The position numbers and the translations under genes are program-made. Source: Prolixibacteraceae bacterium (GTDB lineage: Bacteria > Bacteroidota > Bacteroidia > Bacteroidales > Prolixibacteraceae). Taken from it: a stretch of DNA of 59,723 nucleotides. Below, one piece after another: positions 1 to 7,588 of this stretch. Positions within the stretch are counted from its first letter, which is position 1; every line of letters begins with the position of its first letter. Location of the stretch: positions 1-59,723 of the forward strand of contig JABGRN010000022.1 of assembly GCA_018648265.1 (NCBI GenBank), in the 5' to 3' direction. The notes beneath the pieces are model-generated. The model worked only from the letters and a program-made list of their open reading frames with translations. It was not told where the DNA came from and ran no database searches.

Positions 1-392
1 ATTTTAATGCCTTTAACAGTTGCACCACTTGAAACTCTTTCAAAGTATTTTGATTTTGATTTCAATTGATAAAAAAGGAATCTCTTAGAAAGTTCGTTGG
101 AACATGTTATTGCTTTCAAATCTTGGTTGATGGCAATATCAATTTGAGAAAAAGCAACTTTCCCAACAGCCATTCTGGTTGCAATTAATAAAGTCCCTGA
201 AGGAACTATTCTCGTTGCACTGTTATTAACTCCTTCTATGGTGATTTTATCTTGGGTTGATGAGATATAATCCGACTTAAAATCCTTCACACTTGCCCAA
301 GAAATATCTCCATTCCAGAATGAATCAACTTTTTTACTTGGTGTTCCGCCTCCAACGAGAGTAATATAATCTCCTAACCGAACTTCTTTCAT
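1..392 (-). CDS. hsdS: Type I restriction-modification specificity subunit HsdS (partial, runs off left edge)
   Basis: The reverse strand from the ATG at 392 reads without a stop to the window edge, giving about 130 residues. It starts MKEVRLGDYITLVGGGTPSK, followed by a segment with WNGDISWASVKD and later GTLLIATRMAVGKVAF. This is the usual opening of a type I S-subunit target recognition domain, which chooses the DNA sequence that the HsdM/HsdR complex methylates or cuts. The ATG overlaps the TGA that would end a full-length hsdM in the ATGA arrangement, so the two genes were built for translational coupling. The C-terminal half and any hsdR lie outside the window. The family call is firm; the target sequence cannot be predicted. 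Confidence 0.9.
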   Translation of the reverse strand, partial: MKEVRLGDYITLVGGGTPSKKVDSFWNGDISWASVKDFKSDYISSTQDKITIEGVNNSATRIVPSGTLLIATRMAVGKVAFSQIDIAINQDLKAITCSNELSKRFLFYQLKSKSKYFERVSSGATVKGIK

Positions 393-469
393 CCTAACAA
401 CCCCTCCAACTTTTTCAACGCCTCATTTCGTTTAGCATCCAGGAGTTTAATGTCTGCAATAATGGTTTC
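389..469 (-). other. Detached C-terminal tail of hsdM beyond an in-frame amber codon
   Basis: After the TAG at 472-470 the hsdM frame stays open for 26 codons. They encode a charged helix (ETIIADIKLLDAKRNEALKK, then LEGLLG) and end in TGA at 391-389, which overlaps the hsdS ATG. HsdM proteins normally end with such a helix directly after the RYKEIVYEEV segment, so this is the expected tail cut off by one nonsense codon. A sense codon in place of TAG would restore a 520-residue protein. Confidence 0.85.
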
Positions 470-1951
470 CTAGGCATCGTATTTTACCTCTTCGTACACA
501 ATTTCTTTGTAGCGGTTAATGCTTAAATCCCAGTCGTAAGCTTTTAGCTCAGAGAATGGTACTGTAAAACATTGGGCTTTGCGGTTGGTTAGGGGAGATT
601 GCTTCGTTTCACTCGCAAAGTCGTTCCACTTTTGGAGTATGTCGGGGATGTTGTTTTTGCTGTGGTAATCTTCACCCCTCTGTCCTTCGGACATCTCCCC
701 TGAAGGGGAGAGTTCGCTACTTTGTAGTGTTTGTGGTTGATTATCGACGAGTGGGGTTCTTTTGTCGTCGAGGGAGAATCCATCGGCTTTCATGTCGTAA
801 AACCAAACATTTTCTGTGCCACCCGAATTTGTTTTGGTAAACAGCAGAATAGCCGTGCTAACTCCTGCATAGGGTTTAAACACGCCACTGGGCATCGAGA
901 TAATTGCCTGCAATCGTTGGTTTTCAACCAGCTCCTGCCGTATCTGTTTGTGAGCGTTTGAGGAGCCAAACAGTACACCGTCGGGCACAATTACGGCACA
1001 TCGTCCACCGGTTCTTAAAATGCGCAAGATCAAACCCAGAAAAAGCAGTTCTGTTTTTTTAGTTTTTACCATTGCAAGGATACTGCTTTCCACCGAGTCG
1101 TAATCCAGACTTCCTTTAAAAGGTGGATTTGCCAGCACCAGTGTAAACTGGTCTTTTACATTGGCGTTGGCTTCGCTAAGGGCGTCCTTTCCAATCAGGC
1201 TGGGGTTTTCAATGCCGTGCAACTGAAGGTTCATGGCTGCAATACGGAGCATGGTAGAATCAAATTCAATCCCGTTAAACATTTTACTGTTGTAGTGCTC
1301 CCTGAAATCAGCTTTGTTAAACCACTCTTTATTATTTTCGTGAATGTACTCTCCGGCAGCTACCAGAAAACCTGCTGTACCACAGGCAGGGTCGCAAATG
1401 GTATCGTCGCTTTTGGGTTGTACCATGTCAACCATCATTTTAATAATGTGGCGGGGCGTGCGGAATTGCCCGTTTGTACCGGCAGTGGCAATTTTAGAAA
1501 GCAGGTATTCGTAGAGGTCGCCTTTGGTATCGCGGCCTTCCATTTGTATTTTATCTATTTGCTGAACTACCAAATCGAGCAGGCGTGGAGTAGGAATCAT
1601 AAAAGTGGCATCTTTCATGTGCTTTGCAAACACACTGCCATCGGCACCCAGGTTTTTAATAAAAGCAAATACACCATTTTCTTTCTGAAAGAGGCGGAAC
1701 ATATTTTCAGGTTCCTCGTTTTTAAAACTGCTCCACCGGAGTTCCCGTTGCTCGTTTGTATAGATTGGTTTTTTAATTGGTACTCCAAGCAAATTTGCCT
1801 GTTTTTCTTTTAACAACTGCTGTTCGTCTAATCGCCGGATAAAAATTAAGTAGGTAAACTGCTCGATAACTGTAAGTGGATTCGAGATTCCTCCTGTCCA
1901 AAAGTCAGTCCATATTTTATCGACCTGGGATTTTATAGTTCCTGTAATCAT
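470..1951 (-). CDS. hsdM: Type I restriction-modification DNA methyltransferase HsdM (493 aa, C-terminally truncated by an amber codon)
   Basis: This is an adenine-N6 DNA methyltransferase subunit. The N-terminal helical HsdM domain (TGGISNPLTVIEQFTYLIFIRRLDE) is followed by the SAM-binding motif I DPACGTAGFL near residue 185 and the catalytic NPPF near residue 275. The C-terminal part reads RTPLVDNQPQ... and then IPDILQKWND, a typical HsdM stretch, but a repeat-derived insert sits between the two at about residues 414-426. The protein stops 26 residues before the expected end. Removing the terminal helix could weaken contact with HsdS, but the catalytic core is intact. It is divergent from the protease cassette at 2157. 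Family is certain; whether the complex is active is open. Confidence 0.93.
   Translation of the reverse strand: MITGTIKSQVDKIWTDFWTGGISNPLTVIEQFTYLIFIRRLDEQQLLKEKQANLLGVPIKKPIYTNEQRELRWSSFKNEEPENMFRLFQKENGVFAFIKNLGADGSVFAKHMKDATFMIPTPRLLDLVVQQIDKIQMEGRDTKGDLYEYLLSKIATAGTNGQFRTPRHIIKMMVDMVQPKSDDTICDPACGTAGFLVAAGEYIHENNKEWFNKADFREHYNSKMFNGIEFDSTMLRIAAMNLQLHGIENPSLIGKDALSEANANVKDQFTLVLANPPFKGSLDYDSVESSILAMVKTKKTELLFLGLILRILRTGGRCAVIVPDGVLFGSSNAHKQIRQELVENQRLQAIISMPSGVFKPYAGVSTAILLFTKTNSGGTENVWFYDMKADGFSLDDKRTPLVDNQPQTLQSSELSPSGEMSEGQRGEDYHSKNNIPDILQKWNDFASETKQSPLTNRKAQCFTVPFSELKAYDWDLSINRYKEIVYEEVKYDA
674..713. repeat. Small palindromic repeat inserted in frame in hsdM
   Basis: Two perfect hairpins lie side by side: GTCC-TTC-GGAC at 682-692 and CTCCCC-TGAA-GGGGAG at 695-710. 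On the hsdM strand they encode a low-complexity peptide, SPSGEMSEGQRG. A related palindrome (CCCCTTGAGGGG) lies at 19682-19693 between ABC transporter genes. The segment interrupts an otherwise conserved stretch of HsdM, which suggests a mobile intergenic palindrome that landed in a coding region and kept the frame. Confidence 0.65.
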
Positions 1952-2113
1952 TGATTTTTAATTTGGTTGTTAAAGGTAGTATTTTGGAGGAAAACCATTT
2001 GTATTTCTCAAGTGCTTAAACAAATAAGATTTCAGATTTTACAAAAATCATAAAAAATGCGGGTATTTAATATTGCTTTTCTTTTTTATAATCATTAACT
2101 TACAGATAAGTTA

Positions 2114-2125
2114 GTTGAATTCAAC
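2114..2125. promoter_or_regulatory. Perfect 12-bp palindrome upstream of the protease cassette
   Basis: GTTGAATTCAAC is a perfect palindrome ending 31 bp before the first ATG of the four-gene cassette, in the 205-bp gap divergent from hsdM. It could be an operator. No known family motif is claimed, and a chance palindrome in AT-rich DNA cannot be excluded. Confidence 0.3.
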
Positions 2126-2156
2126 CATACCAATATAGCCACAATAACCAGCCATT

Positions 2157-2933
2157 ATGGAAAAAGTATTTAAACCATTTTTTATCTCCTTAATTTTGCT
2201 ATTCGCATTTACAGAGAGTAAAGGCCAGGTTTTCGACAATAACCTTACTGTCAACAAAAATGATTCTCTTCAATATTCAAAACGGGGAAACCGTTCTGAA
2301 GGATTTTATGTTTCAGAAATCTCTCAACATTATAATTTGTCGCTTGCAAACCTCACATGTGGACCGGTAAACTATGAATTGTCGGACACAGAAATTATAA
2401 AAATAGAACCGTTATTTAAGACTAAAGATACGATTCATATCCAGGCCTCTTCACTTCAGCTTCGTAAATATTACCGGATGGATGCTGAAATTTCGGCTGA
2501 TACAATTTTTCACTGGCCTGTGGCAGATGTATTAAAACCTGCTTCTCTTCCGAGTGATAAAATAGGTATTTTCGGAAAATTAGTAAATGGCGACAATCAG
2601 TATGTGCATTATATGCCATTAAAGGTTTATTCGAAAAACTTAAATCCCGATAATTGCGGGCAGTTGTTATTGCGCTTTTCAACCAATATTGATTTGGACA
2701 GGGTGATTTACACCTTTGAGGGATCGGAGGGGGTAAAAGAAACAAAAGCAATGGACAAAACTATTTTTTATGCAGGAAAACCAATAGATATAGAATTGGA
2801 AGTGAATTTTTCAGAAATGAATTACTTTTTTTATATGCGAGGGCGTGTTTATGACCCGGCTATAAAAACAGACGAGAAGAATGAGAAATGTGAAAACATC
2901 GATTGTTTCTTTATAATTGACCTATCAAAATAG
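2157..2933 (+). CDS. Secreted protein of unknown family, first gene of protease cassette (258 aa)
   Basis: I do not recognise this family. The first 23 residues (MEKVFKPFFISLILLFAFTESKGQ region) form a signal peptide, so the protein is probably periplasmic or surface-exposed. The rest is rich in alternating hydrophobic and polar residues, consistent with beta strands. It has few cysteines, including a CENIDC pair near the C terminus. It opens a run of four same-strand genes with gaps of -1 to +3 bp, so it is almost certainly co-transcribed with the membrane protein and the two protease-fold proteins that follow. A role as partner or substrate of the protease is an inference from position only. 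Confidence 0.75.
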   Translation: MEKVFKPFFISLILLFAFTESKGQVFDNNLTVNKNDSLQYSKRGNRSEGFYVSEISQHYNLSLANLTCGPVNYELSDTEIIKIEPLFKTKDTIHIQASSLQLRKYYRMDAEISADTIFHWPVADVLKPASLPSDKIGIFGKLVNGDNQYVHYMPLKVYSKNLNPDNCGQLLLRFSTNIDLDRVIYTFEGSEGVKETKAMDKTIFYAGKPIDIELEVNFSEMNYFFYMRGRVYDPAIKTDEKNEKCENIDCFFIIDLSK

Positions 2934-2935
2934 TG

Positions 2936-4000
2936 ATGAAATTGGAAATAAAAAGGATTAGGGAATTATTAAAAGCAGAACGCCAGAGACTAAACACGCA
3001 TTTGCTGAACGAAAATAACGAAGCTGTTGTAGAAAGTCTCAAAAAAATAGATCTTGCTGAAAAGGTATTCGCCCAATATTCTTTTAAAATTAAACGAATT
3101 ATTTCAACTGTAATTCTTCTGGCAGCATTTGTAGTTATTAGTTTTTTATACCTGCAAAAAATTCCAACAAGCAATATTTTACTAAATACAGTTAACAATG
3201 GTTTTTCGGTGCATTTAACCAATAACTGGAAATCGAACGACATGCTCAGTTGTACAAAAATTGTGATGGACAATATCAAAACTATGGTTGTTTTGCCCGA
3301 TTTTAAACTGTATAATAATGTAGCTAATTTCACCTTAAACAGCGAAAAAATTGGTTTAGATAAAATTGAGTTTTTTGATGCCAACTGGTTACATTTCGAC
3401 AGATATGGCAAAAGTGGCCTAATGGTAATAGTCGATACCGGATTTGTAAAATGTACATTTAAAGTAAAAAATGGCGAATATTCGGTAAACAACAAAAACT
3501 ATTCAATTAAAAAGGATGAGGAATTTGGCTTCCCCTCAACTATTCAACTTACTACTGATATCGTTAGTAAAAGTTCAGGCCCGTTTATTTTTCGGTTTCT
3601 TGGTGTTTCTTCTTTAGCGTTTAATATTATTGATTTTGATTCGATACGGTTTGAGAAACCAGATTATATTGAAAAAGGGAAATTTCGTTCAACTATTGTT
3701 TCGGGAGATTTATTACTAACCGAAACAAGCCAGACAAAAGACTTAAATAGCTGGAACAAAGTATTGTTGGTAAATAAAAGTGCCAATTCTTTTACTTCAG
3801 ATTTTGATGGGTTAAATATAAAATCGGGGTATAACGGTAGCGCAAAAAAAATAATAAGTTTTACAGGTAACCACAAAGAAAAACTAAAACCCTCAATTCT
3901 GGAGTACCTCTACTATAATAAACCGCTTGCCATTCTTTGGAGCTCAATTCTTCTTTTAATAAGCATTTTATGGAGCCTTAAAAACACCTTAATCAGGTAA
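2936..4000 (+). CDS. Membrane-anchored protein with large periplasmic domain, unknown family (354 aa)
   Basis: The first ATG is at 2936. A GTG at 2933 would overlap the last base of the upstream stop and add one residue. About 55 charged residues (RIRELLKAERQRL..., likely a coiled coil in the cytoplasm) precede a membrane segment around residues 57-77 (STVILLAAFVVISFLYL). About 255 beta-rich residues follow, then a second hydrophobic segment near the C terminus (AILWSSILLLISILWSL). This suggests an inner-membrane protein with both ends inside and a periplasmic domain between. I recognise no family. It overlaps or abuts the secreted protein before it and sits 2 bp before the pseudoprotease gene, so it could link the cassette's envelope proteins to the cytoplasm. 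Confidence 0.75.
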   Translation: MKLEIKRIRELLKAERQRLNTHLLNENNEAVVESLKKIDLAEKVFAQYSFKIKRIISTVILLAAFVVISFLYLQKIPTSNILLNTVNNGFSVHLTNNWKSNDMLSCTKIVMDNIKTMVVLPDFKLYNNVANFTLNSEKIGLDKIEFFDANWLHFDRYGKSGLMVIVDTGFVKCTFKVKNGEYSVNNKNYSIKKDEEFGFPSTIQLTTDIVSKSSGPFIFRFLGVSSLAFNIIDFDSIRFEKPDYIEKGKFRSTIVSGDLLLTETSQTKDLNSWNKVLLVNKSANSFTSDFDGLNIKSGYNGSAKKIISFTGNHKEKLKPSILEYLYYNKPLAILWSSILLLISILWSLKNTLIR

Positions 4001-4002
4001 AA

Positions 4003-5268
4003 ATGAAACGAGCCTTGCTAATTTCTGTTTTTCAAATACTGGGTTTAATAAGCCTTGGAGCCTCCGATATTAATGTCAGAAAATTTGTTGTTGAGGTACA
4101 GGTTGTTTACAACAACTCGGAAATTAAAAAAGCCTATGGTTTAATTTATAGCGAAAAAGACGGAAAACTCACCATTGTTACAGTTTCAGAAATATTTTTG
4201 AAAGAGAATTACAACAAACGGGAAATACGTGTTTTTCTCCCAAATAATCAGGACCCCCAAAAAGCCCAATTATTGGCCATCAGAAGTTATTACGAATATG
4301 CTGTGTTACAAATAACAACACCCAGCAACTTCCAATGGCCGGGAGAGCTTAAAACCGCCTCCCCAATAGTGGGTTATCAAACATATATTTTAGGCAGGGA
4401 TGGGAACCTGGAAGAGTACTCAATAAATCAAGCTGCTCATATAATAAATGTAAGCAATAACAATAGCCGATTTGAACTGGAGAGCCATTCAAAAATTGAA
4501 GGGGCAATTGGTTTGCCTGTAATTCAGAACGACAATATTATTGGGATTACCCTTGTAGATTTGGGAGAACGAATTATTGCAGTCTCGCTAAGTATTATTC
4601 ATTATTATTGCAGAGATACACTCGATATTAAATCCGACAACTATTTAATTGGAAGCAACAATATTATTTTTGGCGCCTATTCTGAACTCCCAATCTATTT
4701 AAGTAAATATACAAATTCAAATACTTTACAAAAGTTGCATTTAATAAATGGGGTTTATGCAGAAGTTGGGATAAGCTCAAGATTATCGGTACGCTTTGCC
4801 TATAATTACAATTACAAACACACATCACGCAATTATCTGGTTTACGATAACTATGTTCAAACCAAAACCCATTTAAAAGGTTTTTCAACATTCCTGGTGT
4901 TTAAAGATCATCTTTTACACAGTCAGAAAACAGTATCCTATTCTTCCATTGGATTTTCAAGAAAACAGCAGGATTTTTCAATCAGATTGAAAAATGGAAA
5001 TTGGGAACCCTTTGAAAATTATAATACAAGCGATATGGCTTTACCTGAATATTGTAATATTTATACTTATGAAACCCGGCTACGAACATTTCTGTTTAAA
5101 AATATAATAGGAGAAACAGTATTTGGTGTTAACTACCTGGACAAAAACCATTATTTAATTAGTCCTTTTTCGCAAGAATTAAAAAAGAACAGGCTTAGTA
5201 TAAATTTGGGAATTAGTGTTAGTTTTTTACTTATGAATAAAAAAACATTTCGAACTTATATTTATTGA
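4003..5268 (+). CDS. Trypsin-fold pseudoprotease fused to a beta-barrel-like domain (421 aa)
   Basis: After a signal peptide (residues 1-20), residues about 25-200 align by eye with the protease encoded just downstream, but every catalytic position differs. The His of TAKHV is Glu63 (TVSEIF), the Asp of EDIVLL is Tyr99 (YEYAVL), and the GSSGGP serine motif reads GAIGLP, with Ile169 in place of Ser. The C-terminal half (about 215-421) has repeated short amphipathic strands and aromatic residues like a small outer-membrane barrel. It is probably a non-catalytic paralogue that binds peptide or partners the active enzyme. Spacing to the next gene is 3 bp. The fold assignment comes from my own motif comparison, not a database search. 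Confidence 0.65.
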   Translation: MKRALLISVFQILGLISLGASDINVRKFVVEVQVVYNNSEIKKAYGLIYSEKDGKLTIVTVSEIFLKENYNKREIRVFLPNNQDPQKAQLLAIRSYYEYAVLQITTPSNFQWPGELKTASPIVGYQTYILGRDGNLEEYSINQAAHIINVSNNNSRFELESHSKIEGAIGLPVIQNDNIIGITLVDLGERIIAVSLSIIHYYCRDTLDIKSDNYLIGSNNIIFGAYSELPIYLSKYTNSNTLQKLHLINGVYAEVGISSRLSVRFAYNYNYKHTSRNYLVYDNYVQTKTHLKGFSTFLVFKDHLLHSQKTVSYSSIGFSRKQQDFSIRLKNGNWEPFENYNTSDMALPEYCNIYTYETRLRTFLFKNIIGETVFGVNYLDKNHYLISPFSQELKKNRLSINLGISVSFLLMNKKTFRTYIY

Positions 5269-5271
5269 AAA

Positions 5272-6498
5272 ATGCGGTTGAAATTAATTAAGATTTTATT
5301 CACTATTGTAGTGTCGTTTTTTTATACTGGTTTGTTTGGGATTCAGGTTGTAAAAATCAAGAGCCACATTTCAAACAATACAACTATCCCGGGTTACGGA
5401 TTTGTTGTTTATGAAGCCAACAAAATAAAATATCTACTTACGGCAAAACATGTAGTTATTCCAAAATGTGACTCTTGTAAAGTAAATAGAATAATTGTTG
5501 ATGATAAATTTTTAGCCAGAATTGAGAATATCCATACAACAGAAGATATTGTGCTGCTTGCAATAAAGGGTAATAGCAAAGCGATTCTCGATTATAGAGA
5601 AGATCTTGCTGAACCCAAAATTGGTGATGCCGTTTATGTTTCGGGGCGATATGGTTACGAAGAGAAGTCGTTGCCAGGAAAAATTTTAAATGTGTATAAT
5701 CAATATTTAGATGCAGAATTAGGAGGTCTTTCTGTTGGCTCTTCAGGAGGCCCTCTTTTTATTAGTTCTCGGAATATAGTTGATAAAGTGGCCGGATTGG
5801 TTATTAAAGACGACAATAAAAACGTAACTGCTATTTCATCTCAATTTATTAAAAAGTACTTAACTACACATTTTGGTCAAGAAACCAGAAAAATAACTCA
5901 AAACCTGCCACTTATAATGGTGGGAATAAATGGTTTTATAAACTCCGGAAATAAAATTGATTACAATCAAATAGATTATTATGCTTCTAATTCGCTCGGC
6001 TATGGTGCATATTTCGATTTGGCAGTTGTAAAACAGTTTTTGTTCTCCTATCAATACAAAACACAAGTTGTTTCGAACGAAACCATGGAACCCTATTTGC
6101 CCAATAATCTATATCGGAACAGTATTAGCATGCATAGTTTATTAATTAAACCGGTTGTGTATAGTAATGTTAAGAATACTTTTGTTTATCCTTTTCTGGG
6201 ATATTCCTGGGGGAAAATAAATCCCGAAATAAATTTTTCGGGCGCCAACGATTGGATAAAGCTGAGTGAAATTGGGCATGACTATTCTGAAAAGACCAAA
6301 TCACTTAAAGTTGGTTTTGGTGTGAACTTTGCAGTTTTTAGAAAGCTTATGGCTGGAATGGATTTGGAATTCGAAAAATATTTTAATGATTATGCCTCGT
6401 TTAACCTTTTTAACCCGTATGAGCCTTCCGACACTAAAAGCCAATATTTTACAATTAATTTTAAACTGGGGTATATAGTAAACTTTCACAAACTGTGA
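5272..6498 (+). CDS. Trypsin-like serine protease fused to a beta-barrel-like domain (408 aa)
   Basis: A signal peptide (residues 1-22) precedes a trypsin-like domain with a complete triad: His60 in LLTAKHVV, Asp92 in TTEDIVLL and Ser158 in VGSSGGPLF. Residues about 215-408 form a beta-rich region ending in strand-like segments (YFTINFKLGYIVNF), which looks like an eight-stranded-type outer-membrane barrel, so the protease domain would face the periplasm. It is the last gene of the cassette, 3 bp after its inactive paralogue. Likely a regulated periplasmic protease; the substrate is unknown. The protease motifs are clear, the barrel is inferred from strand pattern. Confidence 0.8.
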   Translation: MRLKLIKILFTIVVSFFYTGLFGIQVVKIKSHISNNTTIPGYGFVVYEANKIKYLLTAKHVVIPKCDSCKVNRIIVDDKFLARIENIHTTEDIVLLAIKGNSKAILDYREDLAEPKIGDAVYVSGRYGYEEKSLPGKILNVYNQYLDAELGGLSVGSSGGPLFISSRNIVDKVAGLVIKDDNKNVTAISSQFIKKYLTTHFGQETRKITQNLPLIMVGINGFINSGNKIDYNQIDYYASNSLGYGAYFDLAVVKQFLFSYQYKTQVVSNETMEPYLPNNLYRNSISMHSLLIKPVVYSNVKNTFVYPFLGYSWGKINPEINFSGANDWIKLSEIGHDYSEKTKSLKVGFGVNFAVFRKLMAGMDLEFEKYFNDYASFNLFNPYEPSDTKSQYFTINFKLGYIVNFHKL

Positions 6499-6571
6499 TT
6501 AATTATAGAAACTATACAATACCTTTTAATACCAAAATAACCACAAAATACCGCATATAATTTTGTTCTTT

Positions 6572-6600
6572 CCTGCCTAAAGGGCAGGCAGGTTCGTTTT
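6572..6600 (+). terminator. Possible terminator after the protease cassette
   Basis: CCTGCC (6572-6577) pairs with GGCAGG (6583-6588), and a T-rich stretch (GTTCGTTTTT) follows shortly after. It lies 74 bp past the stop of the protease gene. The T tract is not directly adjacent, so this is moderate evidence. Confidence 0.45.
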
Positions 6601-6656
6601 TACTGCGTTGAAAAATGTTACCATCCTTCAGAGCTTCCCGCTTTTCCTAAGGTTTT

Positions 6657-6812
6657 ATACCAAATTAACTTCATAATGCCGTAATGAATCAATTCTTTTG
6701 CACAATCTCATCGCTAAAATATTTCCCCATAGTTTTGGCAAAGATATTTTAACCCGACCTTGCACAAAATTATTAAATTCAAATACACGGCATTACAAAA
6801 TTAAATTGGTAT
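6657..6812. repeat. MITE-like element, family 1 variant (156 bp)
   Basis: The ends at 6657-6682 and 6787-6812 are imperfect inverted repeats of 26 bp that start ATACCAA and finish in ATGCCGT. They share spacing and bases with the ends of the family 1 copies at 24485, 38390 and 44014, but the interior differs. It has no coding capacity. Confidence 0.65.
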
Positions 6813-7113
6813 TATTTCAATTCCGCTCTCGATAAAATGAGGCCATCGTCCCAGTGCTATTTAGTGCTTCTAAGAGACACTATGGTCGTGAAGTTTTTTG
6901 AGTTTAGTGAATGGAGCTAATTTTTAGTATTTTATTTTCAGCGGTGGCTTTCCTTTCTGGAAAGAAAAAAATAAAATTGTTCGATAGTTGTTTGGTATAA
7001 AGTTAAAAAAAGATGAAAATGGTTATTGATAATCATAACTCCACCTATTTTTCAATGTTACCCAACGAAATCCTACGTCATCGGGATAAACTTTTAGCCC
7101 AAGATCATTGCCA
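6813..7113. other. Non-coding stretch before tRNA-Gln
   Basis: I see no convincing gene here. Weak imperfect inverted segments occur around 6842-6895 (GGCCAT with ATGGTC). A 43-codon ORF from 7013 runs into the tRNA terminator and is not credible. Base composition resembles the other repeat-rich gaps of this window. Confidence 0.5.
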
Positions 7114-7148
7114 TAAAAAAAGGAATCCAGATTATTTCTGAATTCCTA
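7114..7148 (-). terminator. Intrinsic terminator of tRNA-Gln
   Basis: On the minus strand AGGAATTCAGA pairs with TCTGGATTCCT around a short A/T loop (7121-7147) and is followed by seven T residues (7120-7114). It begins 8 bp after the 3' end of the tRNA. Confidence 0.8.
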
Positions 7149-7155
7149 TTAACTT

Positions 7156-7231
7156 TGGTTGACCCGCCAGGGCTCGAACCTGGACTCTTCTGTACCAAAA
7201 ACAGACGTGTTGCCAGTTACACCACGGGTCA
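7156..7231 (-). tRNA. tRNA-Gln (anticodon TTG), CCA encoded
   Basis: On the minus strand a 7-bp acceptor stem TGACCCG/CGGGTCA, discriminator A and encoded CCA frame a normal cloverleaf. The anticodon stem TCTGT/ACAGA encloses the loop TTTTGGT, with anticodon TTG (reads CAA). The T arm CCAGG-TTCGAGC-CCTGG is canonical. The total is 76 nt including CCA. Confidence 0.96.
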
Positions 7232-7361
7232 ATCATTAGATCGTCTTTTCGTTAAAGACGGTGCAAAAGTATAATTTTTTTTCTTTTTGTAACATTCTTA
7301 TAATTTTTTTTCGCTGTCCGGCATTTTTTTATTCCAAATAACTTTGATAAAATGCCCTTAG

Positions 7362-7535
7362 CCTGAACTATTCATAAATATATTTATTCCGAAATCAAAC
7401 TGCTTTAAATATGGAGAATGCCCGATCTTCGCTTTTCAAAATAGCTAAGGCTATTTCTGTGGGACTCTACTTTGTGCTTCCCTTTATTCAGTACATTTTG
7501 AATTCTCATAACGAAAAACTCATGAATAATTCAAG
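7362..7535 (+). repeat. MITE-like element, family 2 copy a (about 174 bp)
   Basis: It starts CCTGAACTATTCAT and ends ATGAATAATTCA, which are terminal inverted repeats. The interior carries AAAATAGC-TAAG-GCTATTT and a CATAACGAAAAACTCATG tail shared with the copies at 15480-15653 and 48115-48287. Similarity across copies covers the full length, with scattered substitutions. Confidence 0.85.
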
Positions 7536-7566
7536 TTAGACCTTCATTATTAAAACCCTATATTTG
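7536..7566 (+). promoter_or_regulatory. Predicted Bacteroidota promoter of the DUF2723 gene
   Basis: The -7 box TATATTTG (7559-7566) matches TAnnTTTG exactly. TTAG at 7536-7539 lies 19 bp upstream as an imperfect -33 box, directly at the edge of the family 2 repeat. The start codon is 22 bp downstream. Confidence 0.5.
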
Positions 7567-7588
7567 CCATTGATTTTAATAAAATGCT

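Noticed and set aside
1217-1813. 198-codon plus-strand ORF inside hsdM
   Set aside because: It is the antisense shadow of the HsdM methylase domain, whose motifs are on the minus strand.
7013-7141. 43-codon ORF before tRNA-Gln
   Set aside because: Runs into the tRNA terminator and has no other support.
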